From assembly GCA_964387745.1 (NCBI GenBank), contig CAYLXL010000002.1, positions 1 through 64,000 of the forward strand: a DNA stretch of 64,000 bases, given 5' to 3'. Positions within the stretch are counted from its first letter, which is position 1. Each line of letters begins with the position of its first letter. The stretch is from JAGOUU01 sp964387745. GTDB lineage: Bacteria; Pseudomonadota; Gammaproteobacteria; JAGOUU01. Positions 52,848 through 60,367 of the stretch are shown in pieces. A program made the position numbers and the translations under genes. The notes beneath the pieces were generated by a model that ran no database searches, was not told where the DNA came from, and was given only the letters and a program-made list of their open reading frames with translations.

Positions 52848-52923
52848 TGGCGTCCCCAAGGGGATTCGAACCCCTGTTGCCGCCGTGAAAGGGCAGTGTC
52901 CTAGGCCTCTAGACGATGGGGAC
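52848..52923 (-). tRNA. tRNA-Glu (TTC)
   Basis: 76 bases including encoded CCA (52848-52850). The acceptor arms GTCCCC/GGGGAC pair, the T-arm contains GGTTCGAATCC and the anticodon loop CTTTCAC gives TTC. Close to the E. coli sequence. It lies downstream of tRNA-Ala on the same strand. Confidence 0.95.
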
Positions 52924-52978
52924 GGATAAACTGACAAAAAAACAAAAGGGTTGTCCGCACGCAACTCCTTGTGTGAAA

Positions 52979-53045
<67 letters not shown>

Positions 53046-53063
53046 TCAGCTTTTGAGATTTGT

Positions 53064-53091
53064 ATTTTACCAGGAGTGCGTGGTATGTCAA
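53064..53091 (-). promoter_or_regulatory. Promoter of the tRNA-Ala/tRNA-Glu unit
   Basis: On the minus strand, TTGACA (53086-53091), 16 bases, TAAAAT (53064-53069), about 18 bases before tRNA-Ala. A strong consensus promoter serving both tRNAs. Confidence 0.8.
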
Positions 53092-53180
53092 TGCTTTTTC
53101 TAGTATTTTTTATAAAATTTATTAATGCTATCTTATTCATCTGAACAAATAAAAAAATTAAGAAAAGCTTAAGAAAAAGG

Positions 53181-53208
53181 TTGACCTACTCACTAAAATC
53201 AGTATAAT
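53181..53208 (+). promoter_or_regulatory. Promoter of the TetR gene
   Basis: TTGACC (53181-53186), 16 bases, TATAAT (53203-53208). A near-consensus sigma-70 promoter, 85 bases before the ATG. Confidence 0.8.
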
Positions 53209-53219
53209 GGCTTTTGTTA

Positions 53220-53255
53220 GTACCTAAACTTGATTAATTAATAACAATTAGGTAC
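53220..53255. promoter_or_regulatory. Dyad downstream of the TetR promoter, candidate operator
   Basis: Outer arms GTACCTAA (53220-53227) and TTAGGTAC (53248-53255) are perfect complements, with a second symmetric block ATTAAT/ATTAAT around the centre TTAATTAA. It lies in the 5' leader just past the predicted transcription start, as expected for a TetR autorepression site. Confidence 0.6.
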
Positions 53256-53293
53256 CTTTCAAGAGTTTTTTAATATTAGAGGTATTATTTACA

Positions 53294-53869
53294 ATGGCTA
53301 AGAGATCTGACAAGCGTGAGCGTTTAATTAACGCAGCAAAAGAATTATTTTACAAACAAGGTTTTAGTAACACAACCATTGCTGATATAGCAAAATTGGC
53401 TGATGTACCACTAGGGAACGTTTATTACTACTTCAAGACTAAAGATGAAATCTGTGAAGCTGTTATTATCGAACGTAACCAAGAAATTAATAATATTATT
53501 AACGAATTTAATTTATTAACTTCTGTTAAAGCTAAATTAGAAGCTCTTTTAAACTTTTATTGCGATCGTGCAGAAGAAGTATCCCAATACGGTAACCTGT
53601 TCAGCAGCTTAGTATTAGAATTGAGCAGACAACAAAATCCTTTGGCAGTAAAAGCAAGACAAACATTAAATACTTTAACTGCTTGGTTAACAACACAGTT
53701 CAAAGAATTAAATGCTGAGAGCGATGCTCCTAATCAAGCAATGAAGTTCTTATCAAGTCTTCAAGGTATGCAAGTTTTAACTTTAGCGTTCCAAGATCCT
53801 AGCATAACTGCAAAACAAGCAGCTTTACTGAAAGCTGAAATTGCAGAGCTTGCCGCACAGCCTGCTTAA
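53294..53869 (+). CDS. TetR family transcriptional regulator
   Basis: A 191-residue protein. The N-terminal HTH (about 8-55) reads LINAAKELFYKQGFSNTTIADIAKLADVPLGNVYYYFKTKDEI, classic TetR/AcrR; the rest is a helical ligand-binding domain. The ligand is unknown. It is transcribed from a strong promoter with a leader dyad. grxD lies convergently downstream and sodB beyond it, so control of thiol or oxidative stress is possible but unproven. GAGGT serves as ribosome-binding site. Confidence 0.92.
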   Translation: MAKRSDKRERLINAAKELFYKQGFSNTTIADIAKLADVPLGNVYYYFKTKDEICEAVIIERNQEINNIINEFNLLTSVKAKLEALLNFYCDRAEEVSQYGNLFSSLVLELSRQQNPLAVKARQTLNTLTAWLTTQFKELNAESDAPNQAMKFLSSLQGMQVLTLAFQDPSITAKQAALLKAEIAELAAQPA

Positions 53870-53892
53870 TAATTAGTAATTACTAATTACTT

Positions 53893-53930
53893 AAAAGCCC
53901 CTGTTGTATACTTTTACAACAGGGGCTTTT
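53893..53930. terminator. Bidirectional terminator between tetR and grxD
   Basis: A 16-base perfect stem (AAAAGCCCCTGTTGTA and its complement) with a 6-base loop and A/T tracts on both sides. It serves the convergent tetR and grxD genes. Confidence 0.93.
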
Positions 53931-53965
53931 TTAGATTATTTTTCTAGCAGTAACTATTGCAGTAG

Positions 53966-54298
53966 CTATTTTACCGTAGCAAGAATTTCTTTAAGCTCAC
54001 CAGACTGATATAATTCAGTGACGATATCGCAACCCCCTACTAATTCACCATTAACATATAATTGCGGAAACGTTGGCCAGTTGGCATATTTTGGCAATTC
54101 TTGACGGATGTCAGGGTTTTCAAGAATGTTTACAGTCTTATAACCCTCAATACCAGATAACTTTAAAATGTGGACTACTTGTCCCGAGAACCCACACTGT
54201 GGAAACTGAGGCGTACCCTTCATATATAAAATAATCGGGTTATTATTGATTTGTTCTTTGATTAGATCTAACGTATTTGAAGTATTTTGTTCTATCAT
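53966..54298 (-). CDS. grxD: Monothiol glutaredoxin (Grx4 type)
   Basis: A 110-residue CGFS glutaredoxin. YMKGTPQFPQCGFSGQVV (about 24-41) holds the active Cys, followed by NWPTFPQLYV.GELVGGCDI, the glutathione and Fe-S binding part. Grx4 proteins bind and transfer [2Fe-2S] clusters, often with BolA. Length is normal. The ATG is divergent from sodB, 141 bases apart. Confidence 0.95.
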   Translation of the reverse strand: MIEQNTSNTLDLIKEQINNNPIILYMKGTPQFPQCGFSGQVVHILKLSGIEGYKTVNILENPDIRQELPKYANWPTFPQLYVNGELVGGCDIVTELYQSGELKEILATVK

Positions 54299-54439
54299 TT
54301 GCTATTACCATTATGCAGTTTAGATTGAAATTTACTGAATTATATACATAACAGTTTAACTTGTAAATCGTAAAAACTACAGTTAGACTGGCTAACGGAT
54401 TGCAGTTTACTATTCAATTTTTAATAGGAGAAATTCAGA

Positions 54440-55015
54440 ATGGCTTTTGAATTGCCAAAGTTGCCTTATGAAAAGAACGCCCTAGAGCCTTATATTTCAT
54501 CTGAAACTTTAGATTACCATTATGGCAAACATCATCAGACTTACGTCAATAATTTAAATAATCTTGTTGCAGGCACCCCTGACGAAAATAAATCTCTTGA
54601 AGACATTATCATAGGCTCAGAAGGAGCTATATTCAATAATGCTGCGCAAGTATGGAACCACAGCTTTTATTGGGAGTGTCTATCACCTAACGGTGGTAAA
54701 GAGCCCTCTGGCAAGCTCCTAGAGGCTATTAACGAGGCTTTTGGAAGTTTCCAGGAATTCCAGGCGCTGTTTACTAAAACTGCTATCAGTACGTTTGGAT
54801 CAGGTTGGTCATGGCTTGTCAAAAACAAAAACGGCAAACTTGAAATCACGAGCACTTCTAATGCTGACACACCGATGAAGCATGGTCAAAAAGCTTTGTT
54901 AACTTGCGACGTTTGGGAACATGCTTATTATATAGACTACAGAAATGCTAGACCAAAATACATTGATGGATTTTGGAATTTGGTCAATTGGGAATTTGTT
55001 GCTAGTAACTTATAA
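54440..55015 (+). CDS. sodB: Superoxide dismutase [Fe]
   Basis: A 191-residue enzyme of typical FeSOD length. Metal ligands are visible in YHYGKHHQTYV.NLN (His about 27), QVWNHSFYW (His about 73) and CDVWEHAYYIDYRN (Asp and His about 156-160). Iron is favoured over manganese by the E. coli SodB-like pattern around these residues. AGGAGA precedes the ATG; a palindromic terminator follows. Confidence 0.96.
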   Translation: MAFELPKLPYEKNALEPYISSETLDYHYGKHHQTYVNNLNNLVAGTPDENKSLEDIIIGSEGAIFNNAAQVWNHSFYWECLSPNGGKEPSGKLLEAINEAFGSFQEFQALFTKTAISTFGSGWSWLVKNKNGKLEITSTSNADTPMKHGQKALLTCDVWEHAYYIDYRNARPKYIDGFWNLVNWEFVASNL

Positions 55016-55032
55016 CAACATCTGACAAATAT

Positions 55033-55066
55033 AATCAGACACTCGAGTGTCTGATTGTTTTTGTAT
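55033..55066 (+). terminator. Terminator of sodB
   Basis: A perfect palindrome (arm AATCAGACACTC, 55033-55056) followed by GTTTTTGTATTTTT. Confidence 0.9.
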
Positions 55067-55092
55067 TTTTACTATATGCGTTATTCTTTCTG

Positions 55093-55785
55093 TCACTGCT
55101 TTGGTTTATTCCTGTTTTTTGACGATTCGGTATCTTTCATATAATTTGGTTGCGATTCAACAGTACTCTTGCTGGCATAAGTAGCTGTTTTTGGCGCGTC
55201 CTGAATAAATTTTAGCATTTTACTGTTTTTTGACGATTCTGTTTCTTTCATATAATTTGGTCTCTGCTTCTTATTGACACTAGCATAAGTAACACCTGAT
55301 CTTTGTTCAGATCTCTGATCTACTGAGTAATTAGTATCCATAACAGGGTCAATTTTTTTGCTTTTTCCTTCAGAAGCTACGCCTAGGGTTTTAAACAACC
55401 GACATATTTCATTGAACATTTGCTTATGATTCGCAATATGCAGTTCTTGTTCTATACCACTAGCATCATAGGCATCAATACTATCTTTTAGCAAAATATT
55501 CCGTTGTCTTAGAACCTTTCTAAAATTTTCTTTTTGAGCATCCGATATAGTCACTATCATATTAGTGCCCTCTTCCCTTGGTTTAAATTGGCTTAGTGAG
55601 AGATTGGCCCCACCTGTCTCACGGTGCATCATTTTCTGTTCACCCGGTGCGGACGTCCTATTGTTATCTGCTGGCATCGCAGCAATTTTGACAGTGTTAT
55701 TCGTAAGCAATTCTTTAAGCATCTGGCTTTTGATGGTGAGCTTGTCTCCTTGCAGAGTAAAAAACTCATTGTAAATATTAGCCAT
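55093..55785 (-). CDS. Orphan repeat protein, effector candidate
   Basis: Not recognised. About 230 residues from ATG at 55785, which has GGGAGAGAGG just upstream; a longer frame from TTG at 55857 lacks a ribosome-binding site. The protein is hydrophilic and helical in the middle (about 85-140). The C-terminus carries two copies of a 22-23 residue unit: TYAS(V/K)...(R/Q)PNYMK(E/D)TESSKN. The first copy begins VTYASV. There is no signal peptide or membrane segment. It has its own gap on both sides and is convergent with sodB. Confidence 0.65.
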   Translation of the reverse strand: MANIYNEFFTLQGDKLTIKSQMLKELLTNNTVKIAAMPADNNRTSAPGEQKMMHRETGGANLSLSQFKPREEGTNMIVTISDAQKENFRKVLRQRNILLKDSIDAYDASGIEQELHIANHKQMFNEICRLFKTLGVASEGKSKKIDPVMDTNYSVDQRSEQRSGVTYASVNKKQRPNYMKETESSKNSKMLKFIQDAPKTATYASKSTVESQPNYMKDTESSKNRNKPKQ

Positions 55786-55934
55786 ATCCTCTCTCCCATA
55801 TATTATAATTTCATCAAACAGCTGCAGATTAGACAGTGAATAATATAAATAGTTCAATAAAGTTTGCTTTTTTATGCAACCCTTTGATTATGAGAGGATT
55901 TTAGATATTCTAGAAATATAGATGTGCGAGCAAG

Positions 55935-56576
55935 TTATGCTTCGGCAGCCTCAGGCAACAACATTCCCTTAGCTACTGCCTCATCGAGAATATTATCAAC
56001 AAAAGCCCATAGAGCATCTGAGCCTGGTTTCATGTCACGTAGAATATGCTTTTTAACTCTATCGACAGTAATATTATACTTACGCCAAGTATAACCATCA
56101 GTAAAGTAATTTTGTAAAAAAGGTTGCAATCTGTCTACAGTACGAGCAAACTTTGCTTCTATAGATTTTTGATCTTCATATTCATCCCATAGATCACGAA
56201 AATATTTCGCTTGATCAGTTGGTAATAAATTAAATAAACGATCAGCAGCTTTGCATTCATTACGATGCTTTTCAGCTGGATCAAAGTCTGCGTAACTAAA
56301 AATATCCCCTGCGTCAATTTCGACGATGTCATGCAAAAGTACTAATTGTAGAGTTTTGCCAAGATCAAGTTGTTGAGAGTTTGAAACGTTAGCATATTCA
56401 GACAGCACCATCACCATCATAGCTAAGTGCCAAGAGTGTTCAGCATCGTTTTCTAGACGATGCTGAAAGATTAACCGAGTTTCTCGCAAAATATTTTTAA
56501 GTTTGTCCATCTCAACTATAAATCCAATTTGTTCTTCTAAACGTTTAGAACACTTTAGATTTACGTTGTCTGACAT
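55935..56576 (-). CDS. HD-domain protein, YfbR/HDDC2-like nucleotidase
   Basis: A 213-residue HD-superfamily phosphohydrolase. ENDAEHSWHLAMM (His), LVLLHDIVEIDAGD (HD pair and following Asp) and FARTVDRLQPFLQNY mark the HD_3/YfbR group, which removes phosphate from deoxynucleoside 5'-monophosphates. The substrate is inferred from family. The C-terminus (about 190-213) has a short Ala/Glu tail. Start ATG. Confidence 0.87.
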   Translation of the reverse strand: MSDNVNLKCSKRLEEQIGFIVEMDKLKNILRETRLIFQHRLENDAEHSWHLAMMVMVLSEYANVSNSQQLDLGKTLQLVLLHDIVEIDAGDIFSYADFDPAEKHRNECKAADRLFNLLPTDQAKYFRDLWDEYEDQKSIEAKFARTVDRLQPFLQNYFTDGYTWRKYNITVDRVKKHILRDMKPGSDALWAFVDNILDEAVAKGMLLPEAAEA

Positions 56577-56612
56577 CTTTAAATCCTTAAAAAACTTTTG
56601 CGGTTTTATTAA

Positions 56613-57503
56613 TTACTGCTTTTTAGCTAGTTGTTCTTTAGCGGCTTCATCTAAAGCAGCTTTAAGTCTATCTGCCGGCATATAACCAGGGATCAAAGTT
56701 CCATCTTCTAACAGCATCGCTGGTGTGCCATTCAGACCAAGTTTTTGCACAAGCATCATGGACTCATTAACGACTGATTTTTTATCACACAGTTTTTTAT
56801 CAGCTTTGAAGTTATCTGAAAGCTTAGCTTTATTCATCGCCTCTTGTGTATTTTTTGCACACCAAACTGTTACAGCTTTGTTGTATGAATCGCTATCTAC
56901 GCCCGCTCTAGGGAATGGCATATAACGAACTTTGATGCCCTTATCAACAAATGACTGGATCTCTGAATGAAATTTGCGACAATAGCCACAATCAACATCA
57001 GTAAATACTGTTATGACATGCTCAACTTTTTTATCATCTTTTGGGCCAAAAACAACCATGCTTGATTCAGGCACAGAACTCATTAGCTCTTTTCTTGATG
57101 TTTTTCTAACATCTTCTGTTAAATTAACTTTTTGTGGTTTATCGATAGCTATGATGTTACCAATGAACATCATTTTGGCATCGCTAGATATATAGAATAC
57201 CTCACCATCTGTGAGAACTTGATAATAACCTTTGATAGGTGAATTCTCCATCCTTGAGACTTTCATTTGCGGAAATTCACTATGTAATTTATCCAGTACG
57301 GCCTTGGCATCGTTTTGATTGACTTCTGGCCCTAAAGCAGCCGTCATCGCCCCTTCACTTGTATTACTATTAGAACTAGTTGGCTTTACTTCTCCTGTAT
57401 TTTCAGTTTTTACTGCTTCAGAATCAGTTTTCTTTGCACAACCCACGCTACTAAATAATAAAATTGAGCAAACGAGCGACGATAAAAGTATTTTTTTATA
57501 CAT
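56613..57503 (-). CDS. dsbC: DsbC-like disulfide isomerase, predicted lipoprotein
   Basis: A 296-residue protein. The signal sequence ends SSVGC, a lipobox, followed by a Ser/Thr/Asn/Glu-rich linker to about residue 60. A DsbC N-terminal dimerisation domain (about 62-130) and a thioredoxin fold with CGYC (in VDCGYCRKFH) and cis-Pro (GTPAM) follow. DsbC reshuffles wrong disulfides in the periplasm. Membrane anchoring is unusual compared with the soluble E. coli protein. It lies downstream of the Ala-rich lipoprotein gene, 74 bases apart. Confidence 0.88.
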   Translation of the reverse strand: MYKKILLSSLVCSILLFSSVGCAKKTDSEAVKTENTGEVKPTSSNSNTSEGAMTAALGPEVNQNDAKAVLDKLHSEFPQMKVSRMENSPIKGYYQVLTDGEVFYISSDAKMMFIGNIIAIDKPQKVNLTEDVRKTSRKELMSSVPESSMVVFGPKDDKKVEHVITVFTDVDCGYCRKFHSEIQSFVDKGIKVRYMPFPRAGVDSDSYNKAVTVWCAKNTQEAMNKAKLSDNFKADKKLCDKKSVVNESMMLVQKLGLNGTPAMLLEDGTLIPGYMPADRLKAALDEAAKEQLAKKQ

Positions 57504-57577
57504 ATCAATAATCCTTTTAATTATATAAAAATATATTTTGAATATTTTTATTACGGCTTTATATCCTAACTTAACAA

Positions 57578-57841
57578 TTAGTCAGCTTTAACTTCTGTCT
57601 TAGCTTCTTCTTTGCTTTCTGACTTTACTTCAGTGCTTTCAACAGCAGCAGGAGCAGCAGCTTCAGCAGCAGGCGCAGCTTCAGCAGCAGGAGCAGCAGC
57701 TTCAGTAGCAGGAGTAGTTTCTACAGCAGGAGCAGCAGAAGATGAATCAGCTGGAGCAACAACATTTGCTGGTTCTTCGTTTTGGCCGCAACCAGTTAAT
57801 AACGCTAAACCTAAAACAGATGATAATAATACTTTATTCAT
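57578..57841 (-). CDS. Small Ala/Glu/Pro-rich lipoprotein
   Basis: An 87-residue protein. The signal peptide ends in a lipobox LLTGC (about 15-19); the rest is low complexity, with repeated EAAAPAAEA-type units followed by an acidic/Lys tail. No fold or family is recognised. The extended tail could span part of the periplasm. The DNA has GCAGCAGGAGCAGCAGCTTC-like repeats, so length may vary between strains. Confidence 0.75.
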   Translation of the reverse strand: MNKVLLSSVLGLALLTGCGQNEEPANVVAPADSSSAAPAVETTPATEAAAPAAEAAPAAEAAAPAAVESTEVKSESKEEAKTEVKAD

Positions 57842-58017
57842 TTTAAAAATCCTTACCTAAACATTAATAATTAAAAAATTAAATACAACTACGACTGGAG
57901 TAATCCGTACTTTCTACTTTAGCATTTGATCTGTCATTTGACTACAGTTCTATGCAATTTAACGTAAATAATTTACAGCTAGTCTTAAGTCGTACCTGAT
58001 TTGCCAAGACTATTTAA

Positions 58018-58407
58018 TTAATCTTGACTTGTAGAACTAGCAGAAGCATTCGCTTTACTAGTAATCTTTTCTTTAATACGCGCTGCTTTACCAGATAGAT
58101 CACGTAAATGATATAATTTTGCCTTGCGCACATTACCGCGACGCTTTACTTCAATAGATTTTACGACCGGACTATGTAACTGGAATACGCGTTCTACGCC
58201 TTCTCCATGAGAAATTTTACGTACGGTGAATGCTGAATTCATTCCACGGTTACGTTTAGCAATAACTACACCTTCAAAAGTCTGTGAACGCTCACGCTCA
58301 CCTTCTTTTACTAACACTTGAACGGCAACAGTATCACCTACTGAGAACTCAGTAACGCCTTGTTTTAATTGCTCATTTTCAATTTCTTGAATGATTGGAT
58401 TTTTCAT
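58018..58407 (-). CDS. rplS: Ribosomal protein bL19
   Basis: A 129-residue protein of the 50S subunit at the interface with 30S. F..GDTV.V.V.V.EG.RER.Q.FEGVVIA..NRG....FTVRKIS.GEGVER.F..HSP are diagnostic. The last gene of the rpsP-rimM-trmD-rplS operon. A slightly extended Ser/Ala tail is present. Confidence 0.97.
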   Translation of the reverse strand: MKNPIIQEIENEQLKQGVTEFSVGDTVAVQVLVKEGERERSQTFEGVVIAKRNRGMNSAFTVRKISHGEGVERVFQLHSPVVKSIEVKRRGNVRKAKLYHLRDLSGKAARIKEKITSKANASASSTSQD

Positions 58408-58425
58408 AATACTCTACGGCCTCTA

Positions 58426-59187
58426 TTATATTCTACTCTCGGACTCTAACTTAAATTCTTCTAATAATTGCATTTGCTCATGCGATAAACTTTGACACTC
58501 TAACAGATTTGGTCGCCTAAGCCAAGTCTTTCCAAGTACTTGTTTTAAGCGCCAACGCATAATTTCTTGATGATTGCCACTTAGCAAGACATCAGGTACC
58601 TTTTTATCAAAATATTCAGCTGGTCTAGTATACTGTGGATATTCTAATAGGCCAAATAAATTATCTGAAAATGATTCATTCACCACAGAACTGTCATCTC
58701 CTAATACCCCAGGCAGCAATCTAATCATGCTATCAAGCATAACTAAAGCTGCTAGCTCTCCCCCACTTAAAACATAGTCTCCTATAGAGTGCTCATAGTC
58801 CACATGCTCGTCTATTACCCGCTGATCTATACCCTCATATCTTCCACAAACTAAAACTAAAGGCTGTGAGAGGCTGACGTATTTTCGGATAATCTCTTGG
58901 GTAAGCACAGAACCTTGAGGGCTTAAGTAGATCACTTTAGTTTCAGGGTTATTCAGTTGATTCTTAGCTGTTATAATAGCCTTGCTTAGAGGCTCAGGCT
59001 TAAGTAGCATCCCAGCACCCCCGCCATAAGGCTTATCATCAACTGTCTTATATTGGTCCTCGGCAAAGTCTCGAGGATTATAACAATTGATATTCGTAGC
59101 GTTATTTCGAATGGCGCGTCCAATTACTCCAATGTTAAAGTAATTTTCAATCATGTCCGGAAATAAACTAACAACCGCAAACTTCAT
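58426..59187 (-). CDS. trmD: tRNA (guanine37-N1)-methyltransferase
   Basis: A 253-residue SPOUT enzyme. F.VVSLFPDM (start), NPRDF.......VDD.PYGGGAGM, YLSPQG..L.Q..., CGRYEGIDQRVI and the knot loop SIGDYVLSGGELAALVMLD are intact. It prevents +1 frameshifting by methylating G37. It abuts rimM (shared base) and lies 18 bases before rplS. Confidence 0.97.
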   Translation of the reverse strand: MKFAVVSLFPDMIENYFNIGVIGRAIRNNATNINCYNPRDFAEDQYKTVDDKPYGGGAGMLLKPEPLSKAIITAKNQLNNPETKVIYLSPQGSVLTQEIIRKYVSLSQPLVLVCGRYEGIDQRVIDEHVDYEHSIGDYVLSGGELAALVMLDSMIRLLPGVLGDDSSVVNESFSDNLFGLLEYPQYTRPAEYFDKKVPDVLLSGNHQEIMRWRLKQVLGKTWLRRPNLLECQSLSHEQMQLLEEFKLESESRI

Positions 59188-59867
59188 CAGAATTCAGGAT
59201 CCCAGTCAACAATCATTGAATTATCCTCTAAATCTACAGATAAAACGTATTTGCCGAATAAATATGGGATTAAATGTTCTTTTCCAGGTGGCTTTGCATC
59301 TTGGTCTGGTTTAACAATTAAGACATCATTAGAACCCGTAGCAAGGATTTGGTCTATTCTACCTAAATATTGTTTAGAGCCATCTAGACGCTCATAAATA
59401 GTGTAAACTTGTAACCCTTCTAGATCAGCCCAGTAGTATTCACCAGGGTTGGCTTCAGAATCTATTTTAGATAAAGACTCTCGAGGGACAGCTATTTCAA
59501 CAAATTGATATTTCCTAGCTTCATCACGGTCATGGCAATCAGTAATATTAGCTACAAAATTATGACCATTAGCTTTAAGAGAGTTCTTAACCACTGGCAT
59601 CAGCTGCCAGTGGTTATTGTAGTTCCAATATAAGTCTTTGTATTTCAACAAGGCTGAAGACGGCTCAGTGAACGATTGGATTTTCACCTGGCCGCGAATA
59701 CCATGAACTCCTGATACCTTACCTATAGTAATAAGTCTACACCCTTCGCCTTTCACCCTGCAGCTTTGTTGCGCACTTGCCTCGCTGCTCATGTACTCGC
59801 TTGTACATTTCGCTGCTCGTCTTCGCGCGCGCCTAGCTGCAGGGTGAAATTCTTTGGGTGTGTTCAT
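59187..59867 (-). CDS. rimM: 16S rRNA processing protein RimM, with N-terminal element insertion
   Basis: RimM assists 30S maturation by binding S19. The conserved part starts at about residue 44 (LITIGKVSGVHGIRGQVKI.SFTEP) and runs through YYWADLEGL.V, GSNDVL.VKP and LIPYL to VDWDPEF. The first 43 residues are extra compared with E. coli. Of these, 33 come from a 99-base palindromic element (59751-59849) inserted in frame, giving a basic Arg/Ala-rich segment. The original start probably was the same ATG at 59867; a Met within the element (about residue 26) is an alternative without a ribosome-binding site. Confidence 0.93.
   Translation of the reverse strand: MNTPKEFHPAARRARRRAAKCTSEYMSSEASAQQSCRVKGEGCRLITIGKVSGVHGIRGQVKIQSFTEPSSALLKYKDLYWNYNNHWQLMPVVKNSLKANGHNFVANITDCHDRDEARKYQFVEIAVPRESLSKIDSEANPGEYYWADLEGLQVYTIYERLDGSKQYLGRIDQILATGSNDVLIVKPDQDAKPPGKEHLIPYLFGKYVLSVDLEDNSMIVDWDPEF
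59751..59849. repeat. 99-bp palindromic element inserted in frame in rimM
   Basis: Terminal inverted repeats of 15 bases (TTTCACCCTGCAGCT at 59751-59765, complement at 59835-59849) match perfectly. An inner pair ATGTAC/GTACAT (59791-59796, 59803-59808) and repeated GCTGCTC motifs add internal symmetry. It is richer in G+C than its surroundings. The length is 33 codons, so the frame is kept. The style resembles Rickettsia palindromic elements found inside genes; homology to them is not shown. Confidence 0.8.
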
Positions 59868-59879
59868 GGTACAAGATTA

Positions 59880-60233
59880 TTAGCTTGCGCTCTCTTCAGT
59901 AGCTGCACTTTGGCTTGCTGCTTTTCTAGCTGCTTTTTTAGCTTGTAATTTAGTCTTTTTCTTTAATCTAGCTGCAGCTACCGCTTCAGGGCCTTTTGCT
60001 GCTTCTAATACTAAATTAGATACACGATCACTCAAAGTTGCACCGGTATTAACCCAGTAATTAAGACGCTCGTTATCCAGCTTTAAACGCACTTCCCCAC
60101 CCTTTGCAATTGGATTGAAAAAGCCTACACGTTCGATAAAACGACCATCACGAGGATTTCTGCTATCAGCCACTACTACACTATAAAAAGGTCTTTTTTT
60201 AGCGCCGCCACGAGATAAACGAATAGTTAACAT
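59880..60233 (-). CDS. rpsP: Ribosomal protein bS16
   Basis: A 117-residue protein of the 30S subunit. MLTIRLSRGGAKKRPFY.VVVADSR.PRDGRFIE..GF.NP and the LD.ERL.YW...GA..SDRV..L block are diagnostic. The family is usually about 80 residues; an Ala/Lys-rich C-terminal tail of about 30 residues is added here. First gene of the rpsP-rimM-trmD-rplS unit; 60234-60367 upstream carries no gene. Confidence 0.97.
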   Translation of the reverse strand: MLTIRLSRGGAKKRPFYSVVVADSRNPRDGRFIERVGFFNPIAKGGEVRLKLDNERLNYWVNTGATLSDRVSNLVLEAAKGPEAVAAARLKKKTKLQAKKAARKAASQSAATEESAS

Positions 60234-60367
60234 AAATATTTAATACCCTATTTTTTTTAATAATATCAACAATAACCCAGTACTATACGCGAATTTAAAC
60301 AAAAATAAAACAAAAAACTAAGAAATAAGAAACAACCAGCAAAGTTAGCCAGCCATCCCATGAGTTA

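Noticed and set aside
55786..55857. TTG start extending the orphan repeat protein
   Set aside because: No ribosome-binding site, while ATG at 55785 has GGGAGAGAGG just upstream.
57612..57860. Ala/Gly-rich frame opposite the small lipoprotein
   Set aside because: It mirrors the low-complexity repeats; the minus-strand frame has a proper lipoprotein signal.
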